Of a stretch of DNA of 64,000 nt, positions 41,629 to 50,237 are shown in pieces. Source of the DNA: a virus. Numbering within the stretch: position 1 is the stretch's first letter; the number at the start of each line of letters is the position of its first letter. Location: the IMG/VR virus record IMGVR_UViG_3300005663_000004, positions 19,546 to 83,545 of that record; one strand, 5' to 3'. Position numbers and translations under genes: made by a program. The notes beneath the pieces were generated by a model. It was not told the origin of the DNA. It saw only the letters and a program-made list of their open reading frames with translations, and did not search any database.

Positions 41629-41769
41629 ATGGAATAGCCAACTATCGAAGAACTGATGTTATGGGAGCAGGAAGGCTTTTGCTGCGCTACTGATGGATGC
41701 GTCGTTGAACCTGACGGAACGTGCTCGCATGGTAGCAAGTCGTGGCTTGTTGTACTCGGGTTCATTTAA
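41629..41769 (+). pseudogene. Small phage-family gene with in-frame amber codon 3
   Basis: ATG 41629 follows AAGGAG at an ideal distance; codon 2 GAA, codon 3 TAG, then an open frame of 43 codons (PTIEELMLWEQEGFCCATDG, CVVEPDGTCSHG, SWLVVLGFI) to TAA. This sequence resembles a widespread small bacterial/phage family. Either translation starts at the internal ATG 41656 (37 aa, no good site), or the amber is suppressed, or the gene is broken. Confidence 0.6.
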
Positions 41770-41790
41770 CACACTCTAAGGAGTTTCAAC

Positions 41791-42084
41791 ATGCAATCTA
41801 GTTCGCCTCATCCTGATCGTGAGATCGTCAGCGGATCTGGCTCACGTTCCATCTCACACTGCATGTCTGTCAAGTCGGCATTCGCTGCTTGTCGGCGACT
41901 GACCGCTCAGTTCCCTTTGCGCCGAGCGACTTACCGCCGTGCCTTGAAGCGTCGTGTCTTTACTCTGAAGCATCGTGAGGAGAAGGCTATGCAGGATCAG
42001 CTCGCCCTCCTGAAGTCTCGCCGGCAAAACTATCTTGACTCGATCGCCTCTGACCTTGGTGTTCGAATCCTACGAGTTGCCTAA
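41791..42084 (+). CDS. Small basic protein, unknown
   Basis: 97 aa, AAGGAG 9 nt before the ATG. Ser/Arg-rich N-terminus, then basic helix RRATYRRALKRRVFTLKHRE. Possibly nucleic-acid binding. Precedes the 1.2-kb non-coding region. Confidence 0.65.
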   Translation: MQSSSPHPDREIVSGSGSRSISHCMSVKSAFAACRRLTAQFPLRRATYRRALKRRVFTLKHREEKAMQDQLALLKSRRQNYLDSIASDLGVRILRVA

Positions 42085-42103
42085 CCTGCCTCAGCAACTG
42101 CCG

Positions 42104-42122
42104 AAGGAGACTAAGTCTCCTT
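42104..42122 (+). terminator. Short perfect hairpin
   Basis: AAGGAGAC, loop TAA, GTCTCCTT; 8-bp stem just after the 97-aa gene, with no long T run. Possible weak terminator or RNA processing site. Confidence 0.4.
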
Positions 42123-42351
42123 AGGAGAGGATCGACTTGGCATAAAGTTTCACTGTCTTCTACAGTTGAGGGTCTGTCTTTTACGCTTGAGCACCTGTCA
42201 AGTCGAATCGTCAACTTGCGCCTTTTGCCTCGCCACTTCTTGATAGAGTTGCTTTACTCTCTGCACCTATTTCGCTACCGTTTACTACACAAATGCAATC
42301 GGACCTAAAGTGCAACATTATGTCATTACTGCCTTTTACAGTTGACAAAGA

Positions 42352-42400
42352 GTCCTTTACTGCGAATACATTAGAGACTTAAACTTTCGCAGTAAAGGAC
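42352..42400. repeat. 15-bp perfect inverted repeat
   Basis: GTCCTTTACTGCGAA (42352-42366) and TTCGCAGTAAAGGAC (42386-42400) with a 19-nt spacer. A TTGACA box lies 4 nt before the left arm. It could be an operator, origin stem-loop or terminator. Confidence 0.85.
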
Positions 42401-42859
42401 TGGAAGGGAGGTACAATAACAGTATAATAATAATATAACTCTCTCTCTCTCTTACTTTTTCTCCATCCTACTTCGATTTTAAGCCGATCCCAATACAACG
42501 CGAGTTAAAACACACTTCGGAACAAAGAAAAACTCGAGCGCGTTCAAGACTTTCAACTCTCTCTGATTTTCATTCTCCCTTATGAAAGTGCATACCAGCC
42601 ACGAGTTGCCCCTCTCCTCATGGCCTACTCACTCTCGTTTACAGTCTTATAAGGCAAAAACTTAGGCTGCATTGCATTTTACCTAGAAAACAGCAGTAAG
42701 CAGCAGTCACACCCGTGGTCCATTTGCATGTCGTCGACAAAACAGTAACAAAGTGATGCTACTTAGCCAACAGATGGAGATAACACGCTTTTCCTGCCTT
42801 AGTCTACTTCTGTTGCGTCTGGCTACTGTGAACTCCACCCAATTCGCTGTTCACTGATC

Positions 42860-43190
42860 CCTTGTTCACCAGACTTGTGAACGAAGAGTAGTGGGTGCAC
42901 AAAGGGATAAGGATTGACGCATTTACCCTTGCTTATAATGCCCAAGCGAAAAGCGATTCTCGAAGATTTTCGAAAAGATTACACAGGCTACGGTATTCTA
43001 CGCTCCGTTAGAGCATAAAGCACCATGTTCTCACTTTCCCCTTTGTTCACACCTTTCCTTGTTCACCAGATTCGTGAAGGGAGAATAGTGCACAGAAGCG
43101 CATAGATTGACGCATGAGCACTTGTTCAAGTGTTCTTACAAAACACACTTTCCGAAACTGTTACACAGGCTACTGTTCTTTACATTCCCT
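42860..43190. repeat. Two diverged long direct repeats
   Basis: Unit A (about 42860-43000) and unit B (about 43057-43185) share, in order, CTTGTTCACCAGA, GTGAA, TAGTG, ATTGACGCAT, TTACACAGGCTAC and a TTCT(A/T)AC block. The TTCAC...GTGAA half-palindrome recurs in both. They may be protein-binding iterons. Confidence 0.72.
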
Positions 43191-43214
43191 TCCGCAATCT
43201 TAGCTATGTTTGCC

Positions 43215-43243
43215 TTGACAGGATAGGCAAAATGCGATAGACT
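43215..43243 (+). promoter_or_regulatory. Sigma70-type early promoter
   Basis: TTGACA (43215-43220), 17 nt, TAGACT (43238-43243; 4 of 6 to consensus), about 40 nt before the first gene of the plus-strand early operon. AGGAG/CTCCT short hairpin in the leader. Confidence 0.7.
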
Positions 43244-43283
43244 AGGAGCACAGCTCCTCTTCTCACATCACTGGAGGTTAACG

Positions 43284-43517
43284 ATGGAAGCCAAGCAGAT
43301 TACAAAAGTTGTAATAGTCACCTACAAAGTATCTTGCTGGGGGCCTAAAGACCTGTTTGTTTCCTGCGATGTTTGGCCTAAAGGCGTATCAAAGGAAACG
43401 CTTAAAGACTTAGACGAAAACGGATCCATTCCTTGTGATAGGGAGCAAAACCTAAGCACTTCATGCAATAGCTGTAGGTTTGGGTCAGTAGATTGGCTAG
43501 ATTCAGAGGAAGAATAG
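43284..43517 (+). CDS. Small early protein, unknown
   Basis: 77 aa, GGAGG before ATG. Cys motif CNSCRFG and acidic end. First gene of the early operon. Confidence 0.7.
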   Translation: MEAKQITKVVIVTYKVSCWGPKDLFVSCDVWPKGVSKETLKDLDENGSIPCDREQNLSTSCNSCRFGSVDWLDSEEE

Positions 43518-43560
43518 CATGGCCCCTCCCAGTCACTAGCCGATACATAGGAGAATAACG

Positions 43561-43890
43561 ATGTTCAACACGATGCTCCGCCAAGTCATATCCCTGCTAT
43601 GGGAGATCCGACCGGGCTTGGATGATAAGGACGCTGAGACGCTCAGTGCCACTGTAAAAATGCTTTGCCGCTACCTATCGTCAGACCTAAGAGATCGGCT
43701 GTCTAAACCGCCTGCACATAGCCCGAAAGAAGCGGCGACGTTCCTGTCTAACATCACATTGTCTATGGCTATTGACCTGCTGTGTATGATCCGTCCGGAT
43801 TTGGCTGAAGGCGACGAAAAGGCACTCACTAACCTTGTCGAAGTGCTACGACGAAACCATCGAGAGCGACACACAAAGGAGGCAACGTGA
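43561..43890 (+). CDS. Small helical protein with internal repeat
   Basis: 109 aa. Two copies of a motif: LLWEIRPGLDDKDAETL (residues 12-28) and LLCMIRPDLAEGDEKAL (73-89). A third copy ends the gene at 45075. A small helical dimerisation or binding module is likely. Confidence 0.7.
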   Translation: MFNTMLRQVISLLWEIRPGLDDKDAETLSATVKMLCRYLSSDLRDRLSKPPAHSPKEAATFLSNITLSMAIDLLCMIRPDLAEGDEKALTNLVEVLRRNHRERHTKEAT

Positions 43891-44060
43891 AAGTCGAGAT
43901 CATCGTTCGGGTATACGAGGACAACGAGCCCCATGCAACCCTGGCGGTTAAGCAGTCGGTATTCGAAAGCGACTACTTGGACAGCTTGCAAATTGGCTAC
44001 GTAGTTCAAAGAATGCTGGGCGACGCCGTGCTGGAGGCGGAAGACAAGCTGGCCGAGTAA
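43887..44060 (+). CDS. Small protein, unknown
   Basis: 57 aa, GTG start in a GTGA overlap. Alpha/beta, acidic (KVEIIVRVYEDNEPHATL, LEAEDKLAE). Unknown. Confidence 0.62.
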   Translation: MKVEIIVRVYEDNEPHATLAVKQSVFESDYLDSLQIGYVVQRMLGDAVLEAEDKLAE

Positions 44061-44104
44061 AAAGCGGAGACAAAAGTTGCCTGCGACGATGAAGAGCACC
44101 CCCT

Positions 44105-44323
44105 GTGATCACACGGGTACTTAACCTCGCAACCAGGCAGGAGTGGGTTTACTCGCTAGCACCTGAGATGGCCGTCGTCTGCGCCGCTGAGCAAGAGAGG
44201 GGCAACTGGAACACATGGGAGTATGACCTGAGTACCCTCAGGCAAGAGCACAAGCTACCAGTCATCTATGGCGAACACACGGTTCGTTGCGGAGACTGGA
44301 CCGCAATAAGGAGCACAGCATGA
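44105..44323 (+). CDS. Small phage-family protein (LATRQEWVYSLAPE)
   Basis: 72 aa, GTG start. AVVCAAEQERGNWNTWEYD is a conserved small phage protein pattern of unknown function. Overlaps the next gene (ATGA). Confidence 0.7.
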   Translation: MITRVLNLATRQEWVYSLAPEMAVVCAAEQERGNWNTWEYDLSTLRQEHKLPVIYGEHTVRCGDWTAIRSTA

Positions 44324-45042
44324 GCAACGACGACTTTAGCAGGGTTGTCCGAATCGGTACCCGAAGGATGGGCATGGCCCAACGACAGCACAGCGTCTAC
44401 GTCACTATAGAGCACAAGGACGGGCGCCTGTCGATAACTGGGGTCGAAGGACCAGACAAGAACGGTGGTTGTCTAGGATCATCTGGCCAAATCGACATGG
44501 GCATGGATGCCGATTACCTGCAAAACCTGCATCTGGCCCCCGGCTGGACACTGGCTGCCGTTCGCAAGTTGCTGTCAGTCTGGCGCGAGTGGCACATGAA
44601 CGACATGCGTCCCGGATGCAGACACCAAACTCGCAGCGCATCGTGGGATACCACTCGTAAGCTAACCCTGCACAAGTACACGTGGACACCCCGATACCGC
44701 CATATGAGGGAGAACGCAGCCAACGGCATCCTGTCCGATGCACAGTACCATCGCCACAGTGAACGTGTGAAACTTGTTGCCACAGCCTGCAAGAGCAACA
44801 TCCCTCACAACCACCACGTAGTGCATGCACTTGCTGACAAGCTGATTCGAGAGAGCGGAACCAAGACAGAGGCCGCAGGATGGGTGCACCCTGAGGAGCA
44901 TCCCGATGGATTGCTGATGAAGCCCTGCCCAGAATGCGGCTACAAATACGGCTCCGAATGGAAAAGCGAACCTGTGCCCAAGCCCGTGCTTGACTGGCTA
45001 CGAGCATTGCCCGAGACTGACCGCGTATACCCCTGGGCCTAA
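44320..45042 (+). CDS. Conserved phage protein with C-terminal Cys pair
   Basis: 240 aa from ATG 44320. Contains GGCLGSSGQIDM, HLAPGWTLAAVRKLLSVWRE and WHMNDMRPGCRHQ, recognisable in many phages as a conserved protein of unknown function, then CPECGYKYGSEW at the end. Confidence 0.78.
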   Translation: MSNDDFSRVVRIGTRRMGMAQRQHSVYVTIEHKDGRLSITGVEGPDKNGGCLGSSGQIDMGMDADYLQNLHLAPGWTLAAVRKLLSVWREWHMNDMRPGCRHQTRSASWDTTRKLTLHKYTWTPRYRHMRENAANGILSDAQYHRHSERVKLVATACKSNIPHNHHVVHALADKLIRESGTKTEAAGWVHPEEHPDGLLMKPCPECGYKYGSEWKSEPVPKPVLDWLRALPETDRVYPWA

Positions 45043-45074
45043 CAGAGTCTCAGCAGCTACAAGGAGAGCACAGC

Positions 45075-45476
45075 ATGACAGTCTTTAGAATCAGCGCAAA
45101 CCCAACAGACTACGGACCTGACTGCACAGACGGGCCGGCCAGCGCTCGTTCCCTCAAGCGTGCAATCGAGAACTACATCAAGGGTGCAAGACTCGAATGC
45201 GAAGTAGAGATCGTACCGGACTCGGAATCCTTCACCTACAAGTCCACAGGCGACCAAGACGTAATCGACGAGATATGTGACTGGCTTGAGCCTCGATGGC
45301 AGAGCCTTCTATCTGACGAGAAGGAGCCTTCGATGCACCTATCAGCCATCAAGCTGCTCTGGGAGATATGGGCAGGCTTAACGGATGACGATGCCGAAAC
45401 GATCGTGTCTTGCATAGACATGCTATGCGCGTACCTAACAGAGGAAGAGAAGGCCAGCATGAAGGAGCCCAAGTGA
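45075..45476 (+). CDS. Small protein with LLWEIxxGL motif
   Basis: 133 aa; TM-free. C-terminal LLWEIWAGLTDDDAETI and ML CAYL correspond to the repeat in the 43561 gene. N-terminal domain unknown. Ends in the same KEPK tail as its neighbour. Confidence 0.68.
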   Translation: MTVFRISANPTDYGPDCTDGPASARSLKRAIENYIKGARLECEVEIVPDSESFTYKSTGDQDVIDEICDWLEPRWQSLLSDEKEPSMHLSAIKLLWEIWAGLTDDDAETIVSCIDMLCAYLTEEEKASMKEPK

Positions 45477-45697
45477 ACCCCAATGGCAAGCCTGACACAG
45501 AGTTTGTGTCCCATCAGACGTGGGACTCATACGCACGTCGCATAGAGCGCGAGAATCTGAACGCTACGGGGACTTCATTAACAGCCGCGAGCATATCCAG
45601 AAGAGCCAAACACCTCATCTTGGACGTGCAGACAGACCAAGGTGGGATGATAGTCACCAAAGGATGGCGAAAGACAATGCGAAGGGAGCCCAAGTGA
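45473..45697 (+). CDS. Small basic protein, unknown
   Basis: 74 aa, GTG start overlapping the previous stop (GTGA), AAGGAG upstream. Helical and basic, REPK end. Unknown. Confidence 0.6.
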   Translation: MNPNGKPDTEFVSHQTWDSYARRIERENLNATGTSLTAASISRRAKHLILDVQTDQGGMIVTKGWRKTMRREPK

Positions 45698-45698
45698 C

Positions 45699-46154
45699 AT
45701 GATCACCTACCAGCAAGGCAACATCTTCGACTCGCAGATGGAGTGCCTTGTCAATCCAGTCAACACAGTGGGTGTCATGGGCAAAGGCTTGGCCTTGGAG
45801 TTCAAGCGTAGGTACCCAGCTATGTTCAGCTCATATGTCCGGCTGTGTAACAGCAAGCAACTGGTCGTTGGCAATCCACACCTGTGGACCGGCCCGTTTG
45901 GGTTCAAGGTGCTGCTCTTCCCAACGAAGAAGCACTGGCGACAGCCATCGAAGGAGCTGTACATCAAAGGCGGTCTGCGTGTCGTGGCTCAGGCTGTAAG
46001 CGCAGGTCTCATAGACAGCATAGCCTTCCCAGCTATAGGCTGCGGGCTTGGTGGTCTCGACTTCGAGACACAGGTTCGGCCACTGCTAGACAAGTATCTA
46101 GCAGACCTCCCAATCGATGTGGAGGTATACATGCCCAAGGAGAGAAAGCGATGA
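45699..46154 (+). CDS. Macro domain protein, DarG-like ADP-ribosylhydrolase
   Basis: 151 aa single macro domain. N-terminal GNIFDSQMECLVNPVN, then TVGVMGKGLALEFKRRYP, LLFPTKKHWRQPSKE and AFPAIGCGLGGLDFE. These match the DarG/TARG1-type macro domain that removes ADP-ribose from DNA thymidine; the FPTKKHW Lys corresponds to the region of the catalytic Lys in DarG. No DarT toxin is nearby, so it could counter a host DarTG abortive-infection system. Other de-ADP-ribosylating roles remain possible. Confidence 0.88.
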   Translation: MITYQQGNIFDSQMECLVNPVNTVGVMGKGLALEFKRRYPAMFSSYVRLCNSKQLVVGNPHLWTGPFGFKVLLFPTKKHWRQPSKELYIKGGLRVVAQAVSAGLIDSIAFPAIGCGLGGLDFETQVRPLLDKYLADLPIDVEVYMPKERKR

Positions 46155-46594
46155 GACAGTGCACAAAGACTGAGTCCATTGACTGCCAAAGGCTGGCCGA
46201 GGCAGATTATCAGATAGCCGAGCTGGAAAACGAGATCGCCTTGCTCAAGCTTGAGAAGGGGGGTATCAGTGATGGATACTCACGTGTGAAGGCAGAGCTT
46301 GACCTGCGCAAGGGACTCAAGCCTGGCCACGTCATCGTGAAGGACAAGCCAGACATGGACATAGACATGCCGGACATGAACATGTATTCGCACTTGGATG
46401 TGTTTGCTGTCTACTTGCCCGTTCCTACTGGCGCAAAGGAGTTGCGTGAGAAAGAAGACGCTTATGACGCGCTTGATAAGCTCATAGACCAACATATGGA
46501 AGCGCTCCAAGAGGACATGGGAGATCTTCCCATTAGGCTAAGCGCCTCCGTAGCCAACGCCAGGTCCCTTAGGCAGCACAGTATGAAATTCTAA
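46151..46594 (+). CDS. Coiled-coil protein, unknown
   Basis: 147 aa from ATG in an ATGA overlap with the macro gene. Coiled coil ADYQIAELENEIALLKLE near the N-terminus; Asp/Met-rich centre. Possibly a partner of the macro protein, by overlap only. Confidence 0.7.
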   Translation: MRQCTKTESIDCQRLAEADYQIAELENEIALLKLEKGGISDGYSRVKAELDLRKGLKPGHVIVKDKPDMDIDMPDMNMYSHLDVFAVYLPVPTGAKELREKEDAYDALDKLIDQHMEALQEDMGDLPIRLSASVANARSLRQHSMKF

Positions 46595-46604
46595 GGAGTA
46601 AGCA

Positions 46605-46850
46605 ATGAACGTCATTGTCGCTGCATCGAATCAGACAGAGTCACAGCCTATCCCTGTGGTCACGTCGATTACAGGAATGGACATCTGCCCCTTGTGTGGG
46701 TCGGATGAGACAAAGGGTGAGTCGTTCAACACCGAGGGGGACGATCGCATCTCACAAGAGATGTCGTGCCTCGTGTGTGAGTCGGAGTGGATGGCCTACT
46801 ACACCCCTACCCGAAAAGTTGTAACCTTTGTGGGAAAGAAAGGAGCATAG
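46605..46850 (+). CDS. Zinc-ribbon protein (paralogue 1)
   Basis: 81 aa. CPLCGSDETKG and CLVCESEWMAYYTP form a zinc ribbon of the family shared by genes at 51921, 52166, 55348 and 59278. Confidence 0.72.
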   Translation: MNVIVAASNQTESQPIPVVTSITGMDICPLCGSDETKGESFNTEGDDRISQEMSCLVCESEWMAYYTPTRKVVTFVGKKGA

Positions 46851-47302
46851 TGTACGAGGTTCTTGTAGCGGGTCCTGATGGTGAGCTTTGGGAGGAAGGC
46901 AAGGAGGCTCTGGCTGCACCTGCACAGATTTTCGAGGTGACGGTCACTGAGCACATCCGCCCAGTGAGTGGGTCTGTCAAGTCGTTCCTCTCCGACGCTC
47001 ACAACGTCGGGTGGCTGTTCGATGAGGGAGACGAGCACGGGTGCAACGACGCGGAGCTATTCAGGATATGGCACAGGAGGCTATGGCTCTACGTCATATC
47101 CGACTTTCCCATTCTGACTCGCCTCGTTGATCGGTCTGGCGGTGTGAGGATCACAATCATGAGAGCTGGGGACTTGTTCCTCCTCCCTAATAGGGGCTAC
47201 TTCTCATACAGCTACAGAAGCAGCCCGATAACGCATGCCATCATGGTACTGGATACGATGGATACGCTGCTCGAACGCATCACAAAGAAGGAGAAACCAT
47301 GA
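46850..47302 (+). CDS. Unknown early protein
   Basis: 150 aa, GTG overlapping the previous TAG, AAGGAG upstream. Mixed alpha/beta with VTEHIRPVSGSVKSF and a C-terminal helix. Unknown. Confidence 0.65.
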   Translation: MYEVLVAGPDGELWEEGKEALAAPAQIFEVTVTEHIRPVSGSVKSFLSDAHNVGWLFDEGDEHGCNDAELFRIWHRRLWLYVISDFPILTRLVDRSGGVRITIMRAGDLFLLPNRGYFSYSYRSSPITHAIMVLDTMDTLLERITKKEKP

Positions 47303-48504
47303 CATCCAACCTCTATAGGATGTACGATTTTGAGCTACGGACCTTGGTACAAAAGCTCCAAGAGGAAGCAAGACAGGGAAACCTCACGAGAGCGGCCTCC
47401 TCCCATAGTCTCAACAAAATCCTTGGGGAGCTGCGCCAAGCAGAGGAGTGCGCCAACAGGCTGAGGACACAAAGAGACAAGGCAGTCGAAGAGTACGAGG
47501 ACACGCACAAGGACCTGCTTATTGTAGAATCTCAAGTCACTGCATACAGGACAAGAGTTGATGAAGGCGAGGCACAGTACGCCATTCTATCAAAGCAGTG
47601 GAGCTCCCTACTCAGTCATAAGAACTATGTAGAACGACAGGTTGGCAAGTTGCGGGTGGAGGTCAAAGAGCTGAAGTCCGAAGCCGTATCGAACCGAGCC
47701 CATATCTCATTCCAGATGGGCAGAGCTGAGGGTGGCAGCCTGTGTGTCAAGCAGCTTAAGACGCAAGTGGAGGAACTCATAGAGGAGTGGAACAAAGCAG
47801 AAGCCAAGGTTGGCAATCTCTCTACCATCAAGGCTGATCAGGCTATGCGCATCGTGAGAGACGAGAGAGATGACCTCAGGGCACGACTGAATGCATCTAT
47901 CGAACAGGTGAATAGGATCGGCTATCAGAGTAGCCTCGACGAGGCTTGCTTGGCTGCCTCTCGTCAGTCCGTTCGGGAGCTTGGGGGTGCTCTCGCTTGC
48001 AAGGAGAGACGCATAGTCGAACTCCAAGAGGGCCACGAACAAGCGTGTCAAAGTCGAGACTACTCCCAGGTCCGTTGGGAGAAGTTCTCTAAGAAGAACA
48101 CCGAGCTGGAAGCGCAGCTAGCGAATACACACCGAGACTTGCTCACCGTAGAGAGCCGTGTCGCTTCGCTCATAGAGAGATTCGAGACTCTACAAGCTGA
48201 GCAGAACGATCAAGGCAAGGTATCCCGACTTGAGCAGCAGCTTAAAACTGTAACAGAGGCATACAACGCCCTTCACCTGGAGACTCAAGCTATCATCAAC
48301 GTCGTGCCCACCGCCATCAAGGTTAGGGACAACCATGAAAATGGTCCCTTGTACTGCATCTACTGCCACAGGGAGTTTGAGTCGTTCGTAGATGCCAGGG
48401 ACAAAGAGCAGCACGAGATGGACTGCCATTGGGTAGAGTTGGAAGAAGTATCTCTGTGGACAGAGCAAGACGTGCTTAGAGCAGTTCAAGGAGAGACAGG
48501 ATGA
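47299..48504 (+). CDS. Long coiled-coil protein with C-terminal zinc finger
   Basis: 401 aa, largely coiled coil from residue 15 to 335 (many EL, RL, K/E heptads). C-terminal CIYCHREF...HEMDCHW is a C2HC/C2H2-like finger. May scaffold a phage or host complex. Four-nucleotide overlaps with both neighbours. Confidence 0.75.
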   Translation: MTSNLYRMYDFELRTLVQKLQEEARQGNLTRAASSHSLNKILGELRQAEECANRLRTQRDKAVEEYEDTHKDLLIVESQVTAYRTRVDEGEAQYAILSKQWSSLLSHKNYVERQVGKLRVEVKELKSEAVSNRAHISFQMGRAEGGSLCVKQLKTQVEELIEEWNKAEAKVGNLSTIKADQAMRIVRDERDDLRARLNASIEQVNRIGYQSSLDEACLAASRQSVRELGGALACKERRIVELQEGHEQACQSRDYSQVRWEKFSKKNTELEAQLANTHRDLLTVESRVASLIERFETLQAEQNDQGKVSRLEQQLKTVTEAYNALHLETQAIINVVPTAIKVRDNHENGPLYCIYCHREFESFVDARDKEQHEMDCHWVELEEVSLWTEQDVLRAVQGETG

Positions 48505-48908
48505 ATCAGCGAACGATCAATACGATACTAGCAGCCCTCAGAAGCTGGCAACGGCACCTCCCTGGGGGAGACTCGGATTTCGGTCCAACAGACGAGAACA
48601 CGGACATAGCTACAGATGGGGGGACACTACCCCTCTCTTTCGTAGAGATAGACACCCTCTGTGAACAGATTAACGAGAACGGCCTTCGACTCACGACAGA
48701 CGACAGGGACATCGCTCAGCCCCTCTTCAGTTTGGTCGATCAGGGGTTCTCAGTTCGCTTTGCTCCACACGGCCCAACGAAAGAGCTAGAGATCGTGATA
48801 GAGGAAGAGAAGGGCCTAACGCACATGGAAGTGTACACGAGGAAGCACAGGGCCGACGCAGTACTAGCCCTTCTGAACAGAGCCATGCACATGCGAAGGA
48901 CTACCTGA
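48501..48908 (+). CDS. Conserved-type small phage protein
   Basis: 135 aa; RTINTILAALRSWQRHLP and TDGGTLPLSFVEID occur in a recurrent phage protein family of unknown function. C-terminal alpha/beta extension. Confidence 0.68.
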   Translation: MNQRTINTILAALRSWQRHLPGGDSDFGPTDENTDIATDGGTLPLSFVEIDTLCEQINENGLRLTTDDRDIAQPLFSLVDQGFSVRFAPHGPTKELEIVIEEEKGLTHMEVYTRKHRADAVLALLNRAMHMRRTT

Positions 48909-49411
48909 TGGAGTTTCTGCTCGGAAGAGATTACCCACATCTATGTGACACATGCAGAGCAGCCATTGACACGGCTGCTCTGCTGCTTGGGGAGGAGGGT
49001 CCCGATACAGACAACATCGAGGCACCGATCGACTTCGTCTATGACCACAGCCTCTACTGTGGTGGTCGCCAGACAGCATGCTACCATCCCACGAGGGACT
49101 ACATCCAGTGGTACTTCATCCGCGTAGGTGACGACGATGTAGAGGGTCACGGGGACATAGCCAAAGCCATCGAACGAGCTGAATACTACAGAGACAGGTC
49201 GCACATTGGAAACCTGGACCTTCGCTTGATTGACGATGTTACAGGGGAGGTACTCTACTCCCTGTTCACCTACGGAAAGCATCAGCTTCGTGAGGAGAGA
49301 CACGGAAGCATCAAGGATCTTAGAGAGAGGTTGGGTGTGCCCGACCCATCCGAATCCACTGAGCTGGTAGAGTTGTGCAAGAGTCTAGGTCTGAGCAAGG
49401 AGAAATCATAG
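48908..49411 (+). CDS. Unknown early protein
   Basis: 167 aa. CDTCRAAID near the N-terminus, YDHSLYCGG, C-terminal leucine-rich helix. Overlaps the previous stop by 1 nt. Unknown. Confidence 0.7.
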   Translation: MEFLLGRDYPHLCDTCRAAIDTAALLLGEEGPDTDNIEAPIDFVYDHSLYCGGRQTACYHPTRDYIQWYFIRVGDDDVEGHGDIAKAIERAEYYRDRSHIGNLDLRLIDDVTGEVLYSLFTYGKHQLREERHGSIKDLRERLGVPDPSESTELVELCKSLGLSKEKS

Positions 49412-50226
49412 TGAAAGTGAATCTGAAATCGTTCAGCATCAAGCGTCGTGTACAACAGGATGGGAGGGTGTCCCTTGCCTTTCGGGTGTCGTTTACTGAC
49501 AGTGACCACGACATCTCCCCGATGCTTCACTGCACACAGCACATCGATGAGTTTTGCATGAGGCTTCGAGGAATTATGGGATTCTGGGCTGCCCATGCAT
49601 TTGAGGATGGGTTGTACTACCTTCTGCCATCCCCTACAGGCATCAGGTTCCTCGTGTCCGCTGGATCCTTGTTCAAGCGTGTTAAGTCGCCTGTGGAACC
49701 AGGTGAGTCGGACGACCCCTTCGATATTCTACGAGGGTACAGGTATGTCGACGAGCAGGTACTTAGAGGATTTGAGACGGTCCAACTGACCTTCCCAGGT
49801 GATGAGCTCGCTGACTTGATAGACAAGACAAGGCTTAGCTACAAGGTCAGGGACTTAGCCAAGGGAGTCAGCGCCGAGATCGATGAGGTGGCTGCGGCTC
49901 GTCTCCGGTACAAATACCGAGAGGTAGCCAAGATCATCTTTCGTAACGATGAAACGAAGGAGCGCTTCATCAAGGCCCTGCATGGTCCGCATGCTGAGTC
50001 ATTCAGGGACTGTGTTCAGGCCACCTACCGTGGAACTAGAAACATGAGCATGGGAAACGTAATGCACCTTGAGGTGCATTCGGATGGTGCAAGTTCCTTC
50101 ATGTTCATTCGACGAAACATGGAGAAGCTGGATGAGTACGGTCGGGGAGCCTACTGCGGCAACGGGGGTTGGATAAACCACCATAATGCTGATGGCTCCT
50201 CCGCTGGGTTCAGCACGCACACATAG
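49411..50226 (+). CDS. Unknown early protein
   Basis: 271 aa from GTG 49411 (overlaps TAG; AAGGAG upstream). C-terminal part HLEVHSDGASSFMF and GAYCGNGGWINHHNADGSS suggests a beta domain with conserved Gly/His. No family recognised. Confidence 0.68.
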   Translation: MKVNLKSFSIKRRVQQDGRVSLAFRVSFTDSDHDISPMLHCTQHIDEFCMRLRGIMGFWAAHAFEDGLYYLLPSPTGIRFLVSAGSLFKRVKSPVEPGESDDPFDILRGYRYVDEQVLRGFETVQLTFPGDELADLIDKTRLSYKVRDLAKGVSAEIDEVAAARLRYKYREVAKIIFRNDETKERFIKALHGPHAESFRDCVQATYRGTRNMSMGNVMHLEVHSDGASSFMFIRRNMEKLDEYGRGAYCGNGGWINHHNADGSSAGFSTHT

Positions 50227-50237
50227 AAAGGAGAGAC

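Larger units (their letters stand above)
42085..43283. other. 1.2-kb non-coding region, candidate origin/control region
   Basis: No credible gene. Holds a perfect AAGGAGAC-TAA-GTCTCCTT hairpin (42104-42122), a 15-bp inverted repeat (42352-42400), AT-rich and polypyrimidine segments (42420-42480), a pair of diverged direct repeats (42860-43190) with a GTTCAC...GTGAAC half-palindrome, and the early promoter at 43215. Such clusters mark phage replication origins and regulatory centres. Confidence 0.6.

Noticed and set aside
41635-41637. Genome-wide TAG reassignment
   Set aside because: Several clear genes, such as those ending at 4366 and 63570, stop with TAG at overlaps with the next gene.
44405-45007. 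200-aa minus-strand frame
   Set aside because: Antisense of the conserved 240-aa phage protein.
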